From Toxoplasma gondii ME49 (lineage: Eukaryota > Apicomplexa > Conoidasida > Eucoccidiorida > Sarcocystidae), in contig NC_031477.1 of the NCBI RefSeq assembly GCF_000006565.2, positions 164,141 through 228,140 on the forward strand: a stretch of DNA of 64,000 nt, written 5' to 3'. The notes under the pieces are model-generated. The model had not been told where the DNA came from. It did no database searches and was given only the letters and a program-made list of their open reading frames with translations. Both the position numbers and the translations under genes were made by a program. Below, in pieces: positions 12,529-23,700 of this stretch (its first letter is position 1; the number at the start of each line of letters is the position of its first letter).

Positions 12529-13450
12529 ACGTCCCCTCACTAAAATGATACTAATGAGAGGCACCAGACGCCTCGTTCCTCTCTAGCCACGCGTCTCATG
12601 TCTGACATCAACACGCAGTGCACACGCACTGAGACAAAACACAATATCTGCACATCCGCGATACGCCTCTCAGACCGAGACCACCGCAAGGGCATATGTG
12701 CGTGTGCAGTCTCAGTGACCCACACAGCCACCATGTTCGTTTCTCAGTATTGCACTGTTCTCCTAGACACCTAGTGAATCAAGTCTTATATCCGATATGG
12801 AACCCACGTCGCCCCAACGTCACACGCTAACTGCAAGCCATGCGATATACTCACCCTACGCCGCCAGACAAACCCCAACAAGCCCTATCCCCTTCACAGT
12901 AGCTGCACGGAGCGGGTCACGCGAAGCGACCGTGAGCGCTGTGATCTCGCCTTTTTCTACTCCACCCTCACCCGGAAACTACAGTCGACACCGAAACCCA
13001 GCGGTAACGCCGACAGGGAGACGGGTCTCTGACGTCAACCGTGCAGACCGATACAGGAACAGGCATGACGATCGCCGACACGCAGCGCCTTTGCGCAGCA
13101 GACGCAGTTTGGGCAACACAGTAGAACGCCCAAATGAGTTTCCGCATTCTTAGCATTCCGCAGTCATACACAGCGCAGGTGACAATCGTGACAGTCTCCT
13201 TTAGATTTCGCAGGGTGGCGCAGCTGGCCGGATTGGGTGGTCTCTTGCGACGGGCGTGACATGAGGTTAGGTCGCCCGCAGCAAATGTTTCAGCCCCGCT
13301 GCGCATACTTCCTGAAGCTGGAGCAAAGCACCGCGCCACGCTGCCGACCGAACAGATGCGATGCAGCCGACACGTGAGACACTCTCTCCGGCAGCGGTGT
13401 CTGTAGACGGGTCCAGTGTGACGAGGCAGACACAAAATGCCACACCAACA
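12529..13450 (+). repeat. Satellite modules C (3' end) and A, copy 6
   Basis: C continues from 12529 to 12733, then A runs from 12734 in its second subtype to about 13260. A related, diverging tail ends near 13,450. This is the chromosome-internal edge of the array. Confidence 0.85.
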
Positions 13451-14072
13451 GGAACTACTGCTGATCCCTGCCGCAACCCAAGCATTGGGTGAAGCTCGTC
13501 AAGAAGTCAGATGTGGTGCGTATTGCCCCTGAGGCAGCAAGAGAGGATGGGGATATTCGGGCCCCGACTGGCTCCACTATTCTGTCAGTTACAGTGGTTG
13601 GCTTGTTAATCAGTTCCATCAAGCAAACCAGTTGTTATAGGTCACAAGGGTGGTGCGCTTGGGGTTGCATTCAGACGGCCCCCAGTAGATTGTCGCCAAT
13701 CCTAACCTGTCGCCGGCATCTACTTGCTGGTTCAACCTCTTTCATCGTCTTGGTACCACCCCCTTGAGAGCCAGGGAAACGTAATGGCGATGGGAAAGTG
13801 CCACACATGAAGCATCACACTTCTTATGGAAAACCGTTCGCCAGAGCGTAGTACATAGAACTTGCGTGTCACCGGAGATGAAGTTGACCGAGAAAACCGC
13901 ACTGCTGGGGGAGAATCTTGAAATCCAGTTGGTATGAACAGTTATTTTTGCTGTAGATGCTGGGTGCAAATTGTCGAAGGGTCGCCCTGGAGCGTTGGAG
14001 GGTTGGTAAGGACGAGTCCTGTTCTCACTGAAAAGGATGAACACACTACCTGCATCCTGTTGCTCTGGGAAC
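13451..14072. other. Boundary of array; no gene recognised
   Basis: Unique sequence next to the satellites. Open frames on both strands lack family features. A minus-strand TTTTCAG acceptor-like site at about 14027-14033 could begin a 3' exon of the gene at 14073-14833. Confidence 0.4.
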
Positions 14073-14833
14073 CTAGCTTACACATTTTTCGCCGCTATAA
14101 CCGCCTTCTGCAAGTCTCCGTCTTGTGTTTCCTTCAGCATCGCCACGGATGCTTCCCTGTGGGCACTGCATGAGCTTGGCAGAAGCCAGAAGTAGGCCGA
14201 AGACGGATGCCAGCAAAACGCCCACCGTGGCGGCAATAGTCTGTGTTGAACGACGTGACGGCGCCGTTGTCTCTTTGGCGTGGCTTTTTCTGCAGTGTAA
14301 CAGGCACGCATGCGTGTTGTTGCGCAATCCTGGATTAAGTTTGCGCGAATGAAACTAACGATACGCAAGCCAGGAAACACGCAGCATGTGACACGGACGA
14401 CTGCTCCTCCGTGCCAGGGGTCGCATTCAGTTTGGGCATAAAAGGGGATGATACCTTGTATGAAAGCCGCCAGTTGTGATCGAAGTCTACCGTGGCGACT
14501 TGTAACATATACATTTCCCCCGCAGGAACATTTGCCGGTCCCCCCTATACATTTCTGGGTCGAAAAGAGTGAACGATAAGTTTCAACACGTATTCCCTAC
14601 CTCCCTGATTTCTTCAAGCCGCCTCCACCGCGTCCGCCTAGCTGGTTCCCTGTAACCAGTCTGGCTGAGCTTGAGACTGCGGTTTCTCCATTCTTGACAT
14701 TCGTCTCGTTTATTGCCGGTACAGATTCCAACACCTCGGTCACTATTGCTCGACTACCGGTACAACAACCGAGACCCTCATACAAAAAAAGGGTGAAGCA
14801 CACCAGAGCGGCGGCCGAAAACGGATTCACCAT
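14073..14833 (-). CDS. Candidate dense-granule-type secreted protein with TEXEL-like motif
   Basis: Two-exon model: 14601-14833 and 14073-14289, giving 149 residues. The intron of 311 nt starts GTAGGG, ends CTGCAG, and joins phase 2 to phase 2. The start at 14833 has a coccidian-style context (GGCAAGATGG). Residues 1-24 form a clear signal peptide (MVNPFSAAALVCFTLFLYEG...). A second hydrophobic helix at about 95-115 follows a basic stretch. Near the C-terminus RRLAE (135-139) exactly fits the RRLxx TEXEL consensus cleaved by the Golgi protease ASP5 in Toxoplasma. Signal peptide, one TM and TEXEL are typical of dense granule proteins exported to the vacuole or host. A donor-like GTAAGC three codons before the stop leaves open a further 3' exon. 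No homologue recognised. Domain reading is direct; the function is inferred. Confidence 0.6.
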
Positions 14834-17150
14834 CTTGCCAATCAAATAAAGAAGGAAAAGACATGCAATACGTCTGATATAGGTTACGCTGTACACGAGA
14901 CCTGGATGGCGTTTCGGTTTGCTGGGAAACGAAACTACTGGACGCCGCCAAGCGCAAGGCCAACACCGCGGAGAAGTCGATTCTGTGCTATACTCTGTTC
15001 CGGGGGGGCCGAAGCACGTACGTGCCCTGTGCTTCGCGACCGCCCGTGCCGCACGCGGGGTACATACTCGTCTCCTTCCCCCACCGGAACCGCATGACGG
15101 ATTGTCCACACAAGCGTTGCACGGTGGATCTTGCACGATGCAACTGGATCCAAATCAAGGAGTTGATACTGCCAAAGCGTGTGCTCCCCACGGCATCGAA
15201 ACGAGAAGCACAAAACGAAACGGAGCGTGGAAGATGTTTGAGGGCGAAAATTCCCAAGAATGGGAACAAAACGAGCGTGGGACCGCTGAGGCGGATGATG
15301 ACTTCGACCTTTTCCCGCGCATTGTACAGTGTCACTGCAGAGTGCTGATATCGTGTCTCCAGCGAAGCAATAAGGTAACATTTTTTAGGAGGGGACTGGC
15401 GGAGGAAGAGGGCGAGTGTCCCTTAAGCCCCTAATCGGTCAGGACAAGTGGGGTACGCGGCTGTCTATGCTCGTGCTGTGGACACGTGGCACAAGTTACG
15501 TGATGACACAACACGAAAGGCTCTCCAAAGCCGTTCAGTCGTAATTGCCACGATACCTGTTTGTACCTCGGCTGATGCAACCGCTTTTCTCCTGTCGTGT
15601 AATTTGGCATATCCTTGTCCTTCGCGTTAAAGGGTCGTCCTCGTCGTGTTACGGTTCTTCCCACAAGGGGGAAGCTGGCGTTCCTGGTGCGAACCGTCCC
15701 CGGCAAATGGCACTGTAGCATCGATTGTCGTCGTGACCAGCAACAGGGTGATGACAGAGCATTTACATTTGTGTTTATCATCATGTAGGCGTGGAATTCC
15801 ATCCCACTTTCGACACATTCACGCTGGCATACCTGTAATAAGCCCAAAGTTTTCCTTCGAAAGGAACCTGGCTATCGTGCCTTATTCTATTACAGGTTTG
15901 AACTGGAATCGATCAAGGCTTCAGCCAGATAAATTCCAACGTCCTCAGATTCGGAGACGCTGTGTCCAATGTGTCGCATGCTGGTACGGAGAAGATGAAC
16001 AGGCAAATAAACGGTCCAGCTCACTCATCGGCAATGGGAGATGAGCCAGAGGCTCACTTTGTATAAAACACATGTTCCTGGCAAACTCGGTTCACGTAAG
16101 CACTAACTACGACACTAGGCGAATGCGCCGCCATGTACGAAACTCCATGCATAAGGAAACCAGCTACCAACTCTCCTGGTTCCTTTACGGCACTGCATAT
16201 CTCCACTATCGCCGATAATTGAATGTCCCATGCACCAAACTTCTGACTGAACAGATCAGGTTCGTATTAGCGGGAAGCCAGCGTCGATGTACGTTGGACT
16301 AGAGGCAGTCGTGGTCGCATGGGGCGCCGAAACAAGAACAAATCACAAGCCCGCAGGCAGGCGTCCGATCGAAATCTATGCACATGCGCTGAGTCAACGT
16401 AACCGTGATTTGACGTTTACTGTTTGCGAACGTATCCGGAACGACGAGGATTCCAACAGAGGACCAGAGCAAGAATGTCATACCTCTGATCTCACCATTC
16501 AAGAGAAGTACGCTTATGGTATCTCTTTTTCCCTCGCAGAGTACGACTTGCAGAGCCTGCGTCAGCATACTGTTTCGTGGCATGTTCCTCACTCTCTCAG
16601 ACTACTGTCCGTCCTTCTCGATTGGTAACCCCACGTCTTTATCAGCAAGGGAAATTCTGCTTTTATCAAGCTCTGTGTGTCACTTCAAAAAGGAAAAAGT
16701 CCCTGTGTGCGCCCTAGATCGGATTGGTCAGCCGAATCCGGTAGACTGGGACAGTGGGGAACATGCCTAGAAAAAGCACGCTAACGCAGGCTCTGCAAGT
16801 CTCACTCTCTGAGGGAAAGGAAGAAAGACCATAAGCGTAATTTTCTTGCGTCAGTTTGTGAAAAAACGCTCCCATAACTTATATACGCACTACAGCTTCC
16901 AGTGGCAGCTTGCTTCTCTGCCAGGCAGGCGCTACCCTGAAACGGTTCCGATACAGCACTAGACGCACTTGTGAGAAGGGCGTACTCGAAAGCCTCACTC
17001 GACTCCACGTTGCAGGTGCCGGTTTTCTGTAAACGAGCTCGGGTCAGTGCGGAGAGCACTTGCAGTGCAGTGTTTTCAACCAAAACGCTTTCCGATGTGA
17101 GCCTCACCTGCGGGCTTTCGTGGCACTACCATCGTCGTGGAACTGAGGAC
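14834..17150. other. Gene-poor stretch
   Basis: Upstream region of the small secreted gene. Many overlapping ORFs of 60-170 codons exist on both strands without signal peptide, domain or consistent splice structure. A minus-strand frame at 16802-17107 could be an exon, but nothing ties it to neighbours. Confidence 0.4.
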
Positions 17151-17342
17151 ATGGGCGACAGTCACTTCACCCTAGCCGTACTGTTTTCTTTTTGGCATTT
17201 CTTCTTAACGACCCACTCGTGCGTAGTGAAACATGCATCCTGGTTGCGTCGGATGAACATCGGGCGCCACGAGAAGGGTCGTCCTTTTGCTAGATCGTCC
17301 TGCATCTTTTGCTTGCGGAAGAGCCATATCAACAAACCCTAG
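17151..17342 (+). CDS. Small ORF with possible signal peptide
   Basis: An ATG at 17151 opens 63 codons beginning MGDSHFTLAVLFSFWHFF, a hydrophobic stretch that could be a signal peptide. The rest is basic with several cysteines. The stop overlaps the start of the telomere-like tract. There is no homology or intron evidence, so it may be a chance ORF. Confidence 0.2.
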   Translation: MGDSHFTLAVLFSFWHFFLTTHSCVVKHASWLRRMNIGRHEKGRPFARSSCIFCLRKSHINKP

Positions 17343-17465
17343 CCCCCGAAAATCCAAAATCGCAAACCATAAACTTTCTACTAAGCCCTAACTTAAAATT
17401 AAACCACAATCCCTAAACAATAGGTTATAGGCCGTACGCCATAAACTAAACCCTTGCCTAAATAT
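17335..17465. repeat. Degenerate interstitial telomere-like tract
   Basis: About 130 bases dense in variants of CCCTAAA: AAACCCTAG, GCCCTAAC, TCCCTAAAC, ACTAAACCC, CCTAAA and similar AAACC/TAAAC words. Coccidian telomeres use TTTAGGG/CCCTAAA. The copies are imperfect and irregularly spaced, so this is a decayed tract rather than an active chromosome end. The orientation (CCCTAAA on +) is that of a left telomere. Confidence 0.55.
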
Positions 17466-17469
17466 GAGT

Positions 17470-18830
17470 ATTCGCTCCCTTCAAAGCTATTGTCTGGATC
17501 CCATAATATAAATCTCTTTGCAGACATAAAGCTTCGGGACTTTAAAGCCTAGCATAATTCCATCAATATATCTGCTAACGACCTCAACCCGAGGTACACT
17601 GTATATATTAGCCTCCAAAACACGTGCTCTCTAACGCTGTCTCATGGCGTTGACAGTTTTAGGCTTGATGCTTGAGTCAATCCACTGCGCAAAAGGTGAC
17701 AGGCGGTAGAGTATCTAGCATCCATTCGCCGTAGCCCTTCAAATAAGGGGAACTCTACACTTTCAGTGTACCCGTCGTGGTCAACCTGCCGCTTGCCCAG
17801 CCACACTTGTTCCGATCCATTGCTTGTCGCATGCTAAAAAATGGAATGGTTTTGGCGTGTTCAAGGTGGATTGAATATTAGCACACGTTGTAGAAAGGGA
17901 GACAAAGACCTGTAGTGCTAGTTTGCTGCCCTAGCACCCTGCAATTTCATATTGGAACGACCTGCTCCCACTTTGCCGCTCCGGGCTTATAGCCATCTGG
18001 TATCTGACACAAAATCCAGCTTCAATATGTTGTCTCTGTCTTGCATTTGTACGCCTTTCTCGCAAAAGAGCTCGCATTTTCCCACACTTGGCGCCAAACA
18101 AGACTGTTATCGCGGCTGTGTACACCAAGGTCTTCAAGATCCGCCTTTTCAGCTAAGTCGCTGCGCAGCGATACCACTGCTTGGATTTCGCACCTGGTAT
18201 CCAGAGCACGTTGATTATTAGTCTACGATTTACCTCAGATGTTGCCATGAATCAGTACAAAATCCTAAAGCTCGCAGGCGGCTACACACAATCTAGCGCC
18301 CGCCAATATCGTGCAGCTCAGGAGACGGTGGCTACATAAGTCAGACATTGATGTTTTTTCTCCAGAAGTGACTGTACGGACTTCAAGATCATCCATCTTA
18401 ACAGTTTTTTTGTGACTTTCATCCGTAGCAACAGAGGTAAAAGGGATTCAAGGGTGCGACAACCATGTTTCCGCTCCGTGATTTTTCCCGTCTCAGCCGT
18501 TCGCGTCCGCAGTTCGCATGCAGTAGGCTAGTAGTGAACAGGAGCGCCCCAGCCCCGGTCCCCTATATCAGTTTGCAGTCGATTTCACCACTTTCGTCCC
18601 ATTCAAGTTCATCAATGGTTCTGTCTTTTATGGTGCAAGAATCTTCACATCACCCTCATTAGCATCGGATGAGAACGGTTTTTTCACTGATAACGTTGCA
18701 CGACTACATGCACAGCAGCTGGTCCACTTTTGTTATGCGAGTCTTCTGCGCCGGTTCTCTCGCCATCGTTTGCACATCCTGTTGGAATCTCGTCTTCGAA
18801 AGTTAACATTTGTGCTGCCGTATCAAAACC
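17470..18830. other. Intergenic region and presumed 5' flank of ADSS
   Basis: No coding exon recognised. The part at 17480-17640 is AT-rich. The last 400 bases presumably carry the promoter and 5' UTR of the adenylosuccinate synthetase gene. Confidence 0.5.
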
Positions 18831-20213
18831 ATGGCAGTGTCAGTTGAAGGTAGTCAAGATGAACGCCATCTATCCAACTGCCACGATATCTGGGCAGAGC
18901 GAGTCAAGCAGTGCCACGGTGAAGGATCACCTCTAGTGGTGGTAGTTGGCGCGCAGTGGGGTGACGAAGGAAAGGGTAAGCTTGTTGACATCCTTTCCGC
19001 CCGCGCGGACGTCTGTGCCCGATTCAACGGCGGACACAACGCTGGTCATACTCTGGAAATTGACGGCGTTAGGTATGGCATGCATCTTCTTCCGTGTGGA
19101 ATTTTCCATACGCATACCATCGGCGTCATTGGAAATGGAATGGTGATACATTTGAAGTCTTTGTTATCGGAATTGGAGCAGATTCAGAAGATTAACCCTG
19201 ATGCACTTAATCGCCTGCTAATTTCATCTCGTGCTCATCTGCTTTTCGACATTCATCAGAAGATCGATGGGCTGCAAGAGGAAGCGAAGGCAAAGGTTGG
19301 CGACGCGATTGGTACCACGCGTAGAGGAATAGGTCCTTGTTATGCAACGAAGGCGTTGCGCTCTGGCATTCGTGTTGGTGAACTTTTAAATTTTAAAGTA
19401 TTTGAAACGAAGTATAGTCGGTTGGTTCAAGAGCTCAAAGAACAGTACCGCCTTGAGTTTGATGACAAGGAAGAGCTCGAAAGGCATAGACGTTACGCCA
19501 GCATCCTCGCTGAAAGAATCACTGATACCGCTGCATACATACGTAAAAGCGTGAACGAACGCAAAAGAATTCTAGTTGAAGGTGCGAACGCGGCACTGTT
19601 GGACGTCGATTTCGGCACTTACCCGTATGTGACATCGTCCAACACAACTGTTGGTGGAGTGTGCACAGGACTTGGCATCCCGCCTCGTTTCATCGGTCTT
19701 TCTGTTGGGGTCGTTAAAGCTTATACAACGCGTGTTGGAGAAGGGCCTTTCCCTACAGAGCTTACCGATGCAATAGGCCTACATTTACGTGAAAAGGGAG
19801 GCGAGTATGGTACAACAACTGGGCGGCCAAGACGGTGTGGGTGGATAGATATCCCTGCCCTTGTGTATACTGCCCAAATCAATTGCTTTGACTGCATAAA
19901 TTTGACAAAGTTGGACGTTCTGAGCGGGTTGAAAGAGCTTAAGATTTGCATCTCGTACAAGAACAAAGAGACATCAGCCATTGTGGCACCAGGAGAGTTT
20001 CCTTGCAGTGCTGAGGAGTTCAGCTTGTTGGAGCCCGTGTATGAATCAATGGCGGGATGGAACGGTAGTCTGGAAAAGTGCAAGACGTTGGAGGATTTGC
20101 CGGAGGCGGCCAAAGCATATGTGAGGAGGATTGAGCAGCTTCTGTCTGTACAGTGCCGGTGGATAGGTGTGGGACCAGGTCGCGACGACACAATCGAGGT
20201 GCCAGCTGCGTAA
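18831..20213 (+). CDS. ADSS: Adenylosuccinate synthetase
   Basis: Single-exon gene of 460 residues. It catalyses GTP-dependent condensation of IMP and aspartate to adenylosuccinate, the first committed step from IMP to AMP, and is central in purine-salvaging apicomplexans. The P-loop-like QWGDEGKGK follows a short N-terminal extension. Then come GGHNAGHT, GTTRRGIGP, the EGANAALLD and SSNTT segments, RVGEGPFPTE, GTTTGRPRRCGW, NLTKLDVL and the C-terminal GVGPGRDD. All are PurA-family signatures in the expected order, and length is normal. I start at 18831 because CAAAACCATGG fits the coccidian start context; the frame upstream lacks an ATG. Converges with the FN2/PA14 gene (539 bases between stops). 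Confidence 0.97.
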   Translation: MAVSVEGSQDERHLSNCHDIWAERVKQCHGEGSPLVVVVGAQWGDEGKGKLVDILSARADVCARFNGGHNAGHTLEIDGVRYGMHLLPCGIFHTHTIGVIGNGMVIHLKSLLSELEQIQKINPDALNRLLISSRAHLLFDIHQKIDGLQEEAKAKVGDAIGTTRRGIGPCYATKALRSGIRVGELLNFKVFETKYSRLVQELKEQYRLEFDDKEELERHRRYASILAERITDTAAYIRKSVNERKRILVEGANAALLDVDFGTYPYVTSSNTTVGGVCTGLGIPPRFIGLSVGVVKAYTTRVGEGPFPTELTDAIGLHLREKGGEYGTTTGRPRRCGWIDIPALVYTAQINCFDCINLTKLDVLSGLKELKICISYKNKETSAIVAPGEFPCSAEEFSLLEPVYESMAGWNGSLEKCKTLEDLPEAAKAYVRRIEQLLSVQCRWIGVGPGRDDTIEVPAA

Positions 20214-20751
20214 TAACTTCGGTGAGAGGCTACGACTCAGTGCCTCATTTTACGGATCGTGATGTGGGAGAAGACTTTCCTACCGATCCTCTGCAATAAT
20301 GTGGTAAAAAGTGGCAATGCACACCGATTGGTCATAAGTTAGGTTCCAGAGGTGCCGCTGGCATATTTGTGGCTCTTCCTCTTTACGGCAGTGTCTGTTG
20401 TTTGCGTCTACCTTCATGGGCATTGCATTTGTCATTTTTTGGAGATGGATTTCCAGATGGGAATTACGGACCTCTTCCAGTTTCAGTCTCACAGGCATCA
20501 GCAACCATCGCTACGCCACTTCTATCGGTGGGCTCACATTCCTGTGTGAGAACCAAACCCAACAGTTAGCTGTGGTGCACGCCGAAGTACTCTTCTGAAA
20601 TTCTTTGGACATCGGCTACTCCTACACAGAACTGTACGGATGTTTTTGTAGAGACAGGCCAGCCTTGTCGCAGAAAGGTGCGTGTAGATGCTATGTGTTC
20701 TCAAGATTCACGCCATGAAATGCACCCTCCTTCACAACTGTTGCACCTGGT
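20214..20751. other. Convergent 3' intergenic region
   Basis: Separates the stops of ADSS (+) and the FN2/PA14 gene (-). It presumably holds both 3' UTRs. No RNA gene or coding exon seen. Confidence 0.6.
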
Positions 20752-23700
20752 TCAAAAAACAAATGGCAGTACGCTGTCTTCAATCTTCTCAATTTTGATA
20801 GATTGAAGCGTAGTCCGAGTGTTTGACGTGAGGGTGATAGTCGCAGAAGTGGTGAGAGAGACCTGACCAGTTGCCTAAAAAATCGTCGGCTGTGTCGTAT
20901 CTTTTATTGTTCTTGCGAGTGATTGCACTCACCGAGCTATATTGGCCTGCATGAAGTACCTCGTTCACAATGAACGGAACACCATTGATAAAAAGGCTAT
21001 TCGCGTGGGCATCTCCGCAAGGAGACCCAACTCCCACCAGCATACGATAACTACCGTAACTGAAGCGAGCTGCGTGGGCGGTAACCTGCAAGGCAGTCAT
21101 GTTCTTTCTTACGAGGGCATGTCGATGGACCACGAATTGGGATAGTTACAGTCAACTAAGCTGCTACACTTGTCTGCCTCCGAGCAATTCGGTTCTGGGA
21201 ACGACACACCGCCGGTCATGGAAGACTCTTGACGGCAGAGCTTCGGATTAACAGGTACGGTCTCATGATCCCATCCGTAGAAAAAGCTCCCGTGAGCAGC
21301 TTTGGCGGATCCGTCGTCTGATGACGGGTTATATCAAACAACCCGGTGACCCTCATGCCGGACGACGAACGGTTTACCTAAGACATATCCAGCAGGAACA
21401 AAGCCGCTAGCCCCACCTCCAAACGCGATGGAAATAGATTGCTCTTGCCGCCTAGCAACGGACGCTGACTGTATATCGATCGCGCGTGGAAAGTAGAGTT
21501 ATTTCCTATAAACCAAGTGTTTCATACCTGAATACAGGGAGAGCCAATGAAAGAAAAAGACCCTCCAGTTGCGACAAGGGCGAGAGGGTCCCGCATAGCT
21601 GAGTCGTGGTCGCAAATGAGTTACTGACGACGCCGTGTCTTTGGCGTACTAACCTGTTATCGTAGCCTTTACTGCCGTCGTCGTATGAGGACTGAGCTGG
21701 TACGTGTGATCCCCAGCCTGCACCGGAATCCTTTGTACATCACGAGAGCCTGACGTCATTAGGTCAGATTCTGCAAATTCGTCAAGAAGACCCGTGGACC
21801 TACCTGGGAACTCAATTGAAATTTCAGTTGGCCACGAAGTCGGGTCATCCAGTGGCTTGAACTGTTCCGAACAGCCGTGGGCACCATGGACAGATTCGCC
21901 GTCTGTCGTTGTCTTACTTGAAATGCAGCAAGTTGTACAGGCTCCGTGAAATAAACCATGATGTACTGGCCGACTCCATGACCCGATGAAGTTCTCCAGG
22001 CACCAAATGGCAAGTCCAGGTTTTTCCCCGAGAAGCCGGCGTTGCAATTGTAAGCGGCTGAAGACGGATACTGTCACCACGTTTTCACGCACGCTAGATT
22101 TGTTGAGCCTACCCGAAGCGTACGAGGATGACGTGCATGAGCTAAACAGCTCAGAACCTGTCAGCGAAGCCACCTGGGACTCTCCCTCACACACTTGCTC
22201 AGCTCTCCTTGCCGGAGCAACGAAGACCATAAATGATGTGCCTGTGTGACCCAACCGGTGAGCAATAAAAAGAGTCAGGTTGAGTATGTTTCGTATGCTC
22301 ATACCAACAGGAAGAGAAAATCCCGTAACGCCGGCTAGAGTTCGTCCCCCGTGTATGTCAAAAGGAATTTGTTGACTCGCTTTCACCTGCAGCCAGGGAT
22401 GCTCGCAAGTGGTTGGTATTAATCAGAAAAATTTATGTTTACCGCGTCTCTTTCAACGAGGTATATGGACAGACTGTCTCCGGTGTCCTCGAAACGCAAC
22501 GGCTGAAAATGTTCTGCGGAGTGCTGAACAGGTCGGACTCCACCGTGCGGGACAGCGACATATATATATGCGTCAGCGGACACTTCAAGCTGCAGTGCGC
22601 TTTTGCTTGGATTTGTTCGTGTTCGGATCATTTGGGACCCTTCGTATTTTGAAGGAATGTCCGCGACCAGATACTCCGTGGAATCGGTGAATGCTAAAAC
22701 TCCATTTTCTAACAGAGACCTGAAGCAGGGGTCAGTGTTTCTAGCTGCACTTCGGAGACAGATATCGTTCATACATGTCAAAGGTATCTCCAGAGAGGCC
22801 GCTGATGCGTAATGCGGGAAATGAGGTGCCTTTGAAGAGATACTCGGTCGGGATTATTTGGTCTGGAGTTGAGCTTGATCTCCACCCCAAGGAGACCTTT
22901 GCCTGAGTGTCAGTGGGATATGCTGTTTTGTTTCCACTATCTGTCTATGGAGCTTACTCGGTCAGCGTTGATGAATTTGAGTGCGCTAAGATGGAAATAT
23001 TCCACTCGTAGTCTGTAACGCCGGCCTCCTTCCAGTTGCTGTGACGCCATCGAAGTGGGTTGGAACTGCTGCTACGATTCGACTGAAGCATTTCACCTGA
23101 GGAGCTGAGTACGTCTTTCGGAGTCCGGTATCTTCCGTTGGCTCAAGGATTCTGATCGGGTTGTCCGAAAACGCGGATCCCTCCGCAGGTATCGGCATCC
23201 GATCAACGATTATCGGTGATCCATCGAGGAATACCCTAGCCCCACAGTCTGCATGGATAGCGAACTCAAACCTTCCAGTTGTAGGTGCCATGACATAACC
23301 ATCCCATCGGACTGAGAAATCTTGGTAGGGAACGCCTTTCGCCGGAGACGAAGATTCCCACATAGCGTTCAAAACTCTGTCGTCCGCGTAAGCAATTGGC
23401 GGGCCGCGGAAGCGTGCGTTGTTGTAAAAGCTTGCACGTAGACCGTCTGCCTGTGGCTGACAAACACAAGTTGCCTGAGGATTTATAACCAGGAAGGAAA
23501 ATTTCTCAGCGAACCTTGTCTTCGTATCCCCTGACAACTGGAACAAGGTTAGAAGACGTGCTCCAAGATACAAACCATGAAACACGATACCTTCACAGTT
23601 CAGTGTATTGGCGGCGGCCTTTTCATAGTCTCCGGCAATATCCTGCTTCACGGACACGATCGTCTGCTGCAGTTGATGGATTTTCGATGCGCCCGCTTGG

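Larger units (their letters stand above)
1..13450. repeat. Subtelomeric satellite array (modules A, B, C)
   Basis: Long stretches recur almost unchanged through this interval. Module A starts at 1, 1755 (truncated by a gap), 4608, 7404, about 10250 (truncated) and 12734. Module B starts near 1061, 2550, 5520 and 11178. Module C starts near 3998, 6956 and 12529 (truncated by a gap). The order A-B-C is continuous from 4608 to 7403, giving a higher-order period of about 2.8 kb. Diverged monomers lie between, for example 8560-9170. High identity between copies suggests recent homogenisation. The array gives way to unique sequence at about 13,450. It resembles the Sat350-type subtelomeric satellites known from Toxoplasma, but I cannot confirm identity without a search. 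I see no genuine gene inside it. Confidence 0.9.

Noticed and set aside
11434..12586. Long ORFs of 240-380 codons across the 600-base N gap on both strands
   Set aside because: They are open only because N codons cannot be stops.
17480..17640. AT-rich stretch considered as an organellar DNA insertion
   Set aside because: I could not match it to any mitochondrial or apicoplast gene by eye; no supporting feature.
20741..20930. Alternative last exon for the FN2/PA14 gene reading ATVVKEGAFHG
   Set aside because: It could not be joined in phase. The exon 20752-20874 joins in phase 0 after a 58-nt intron and completes the malectin-like domain.
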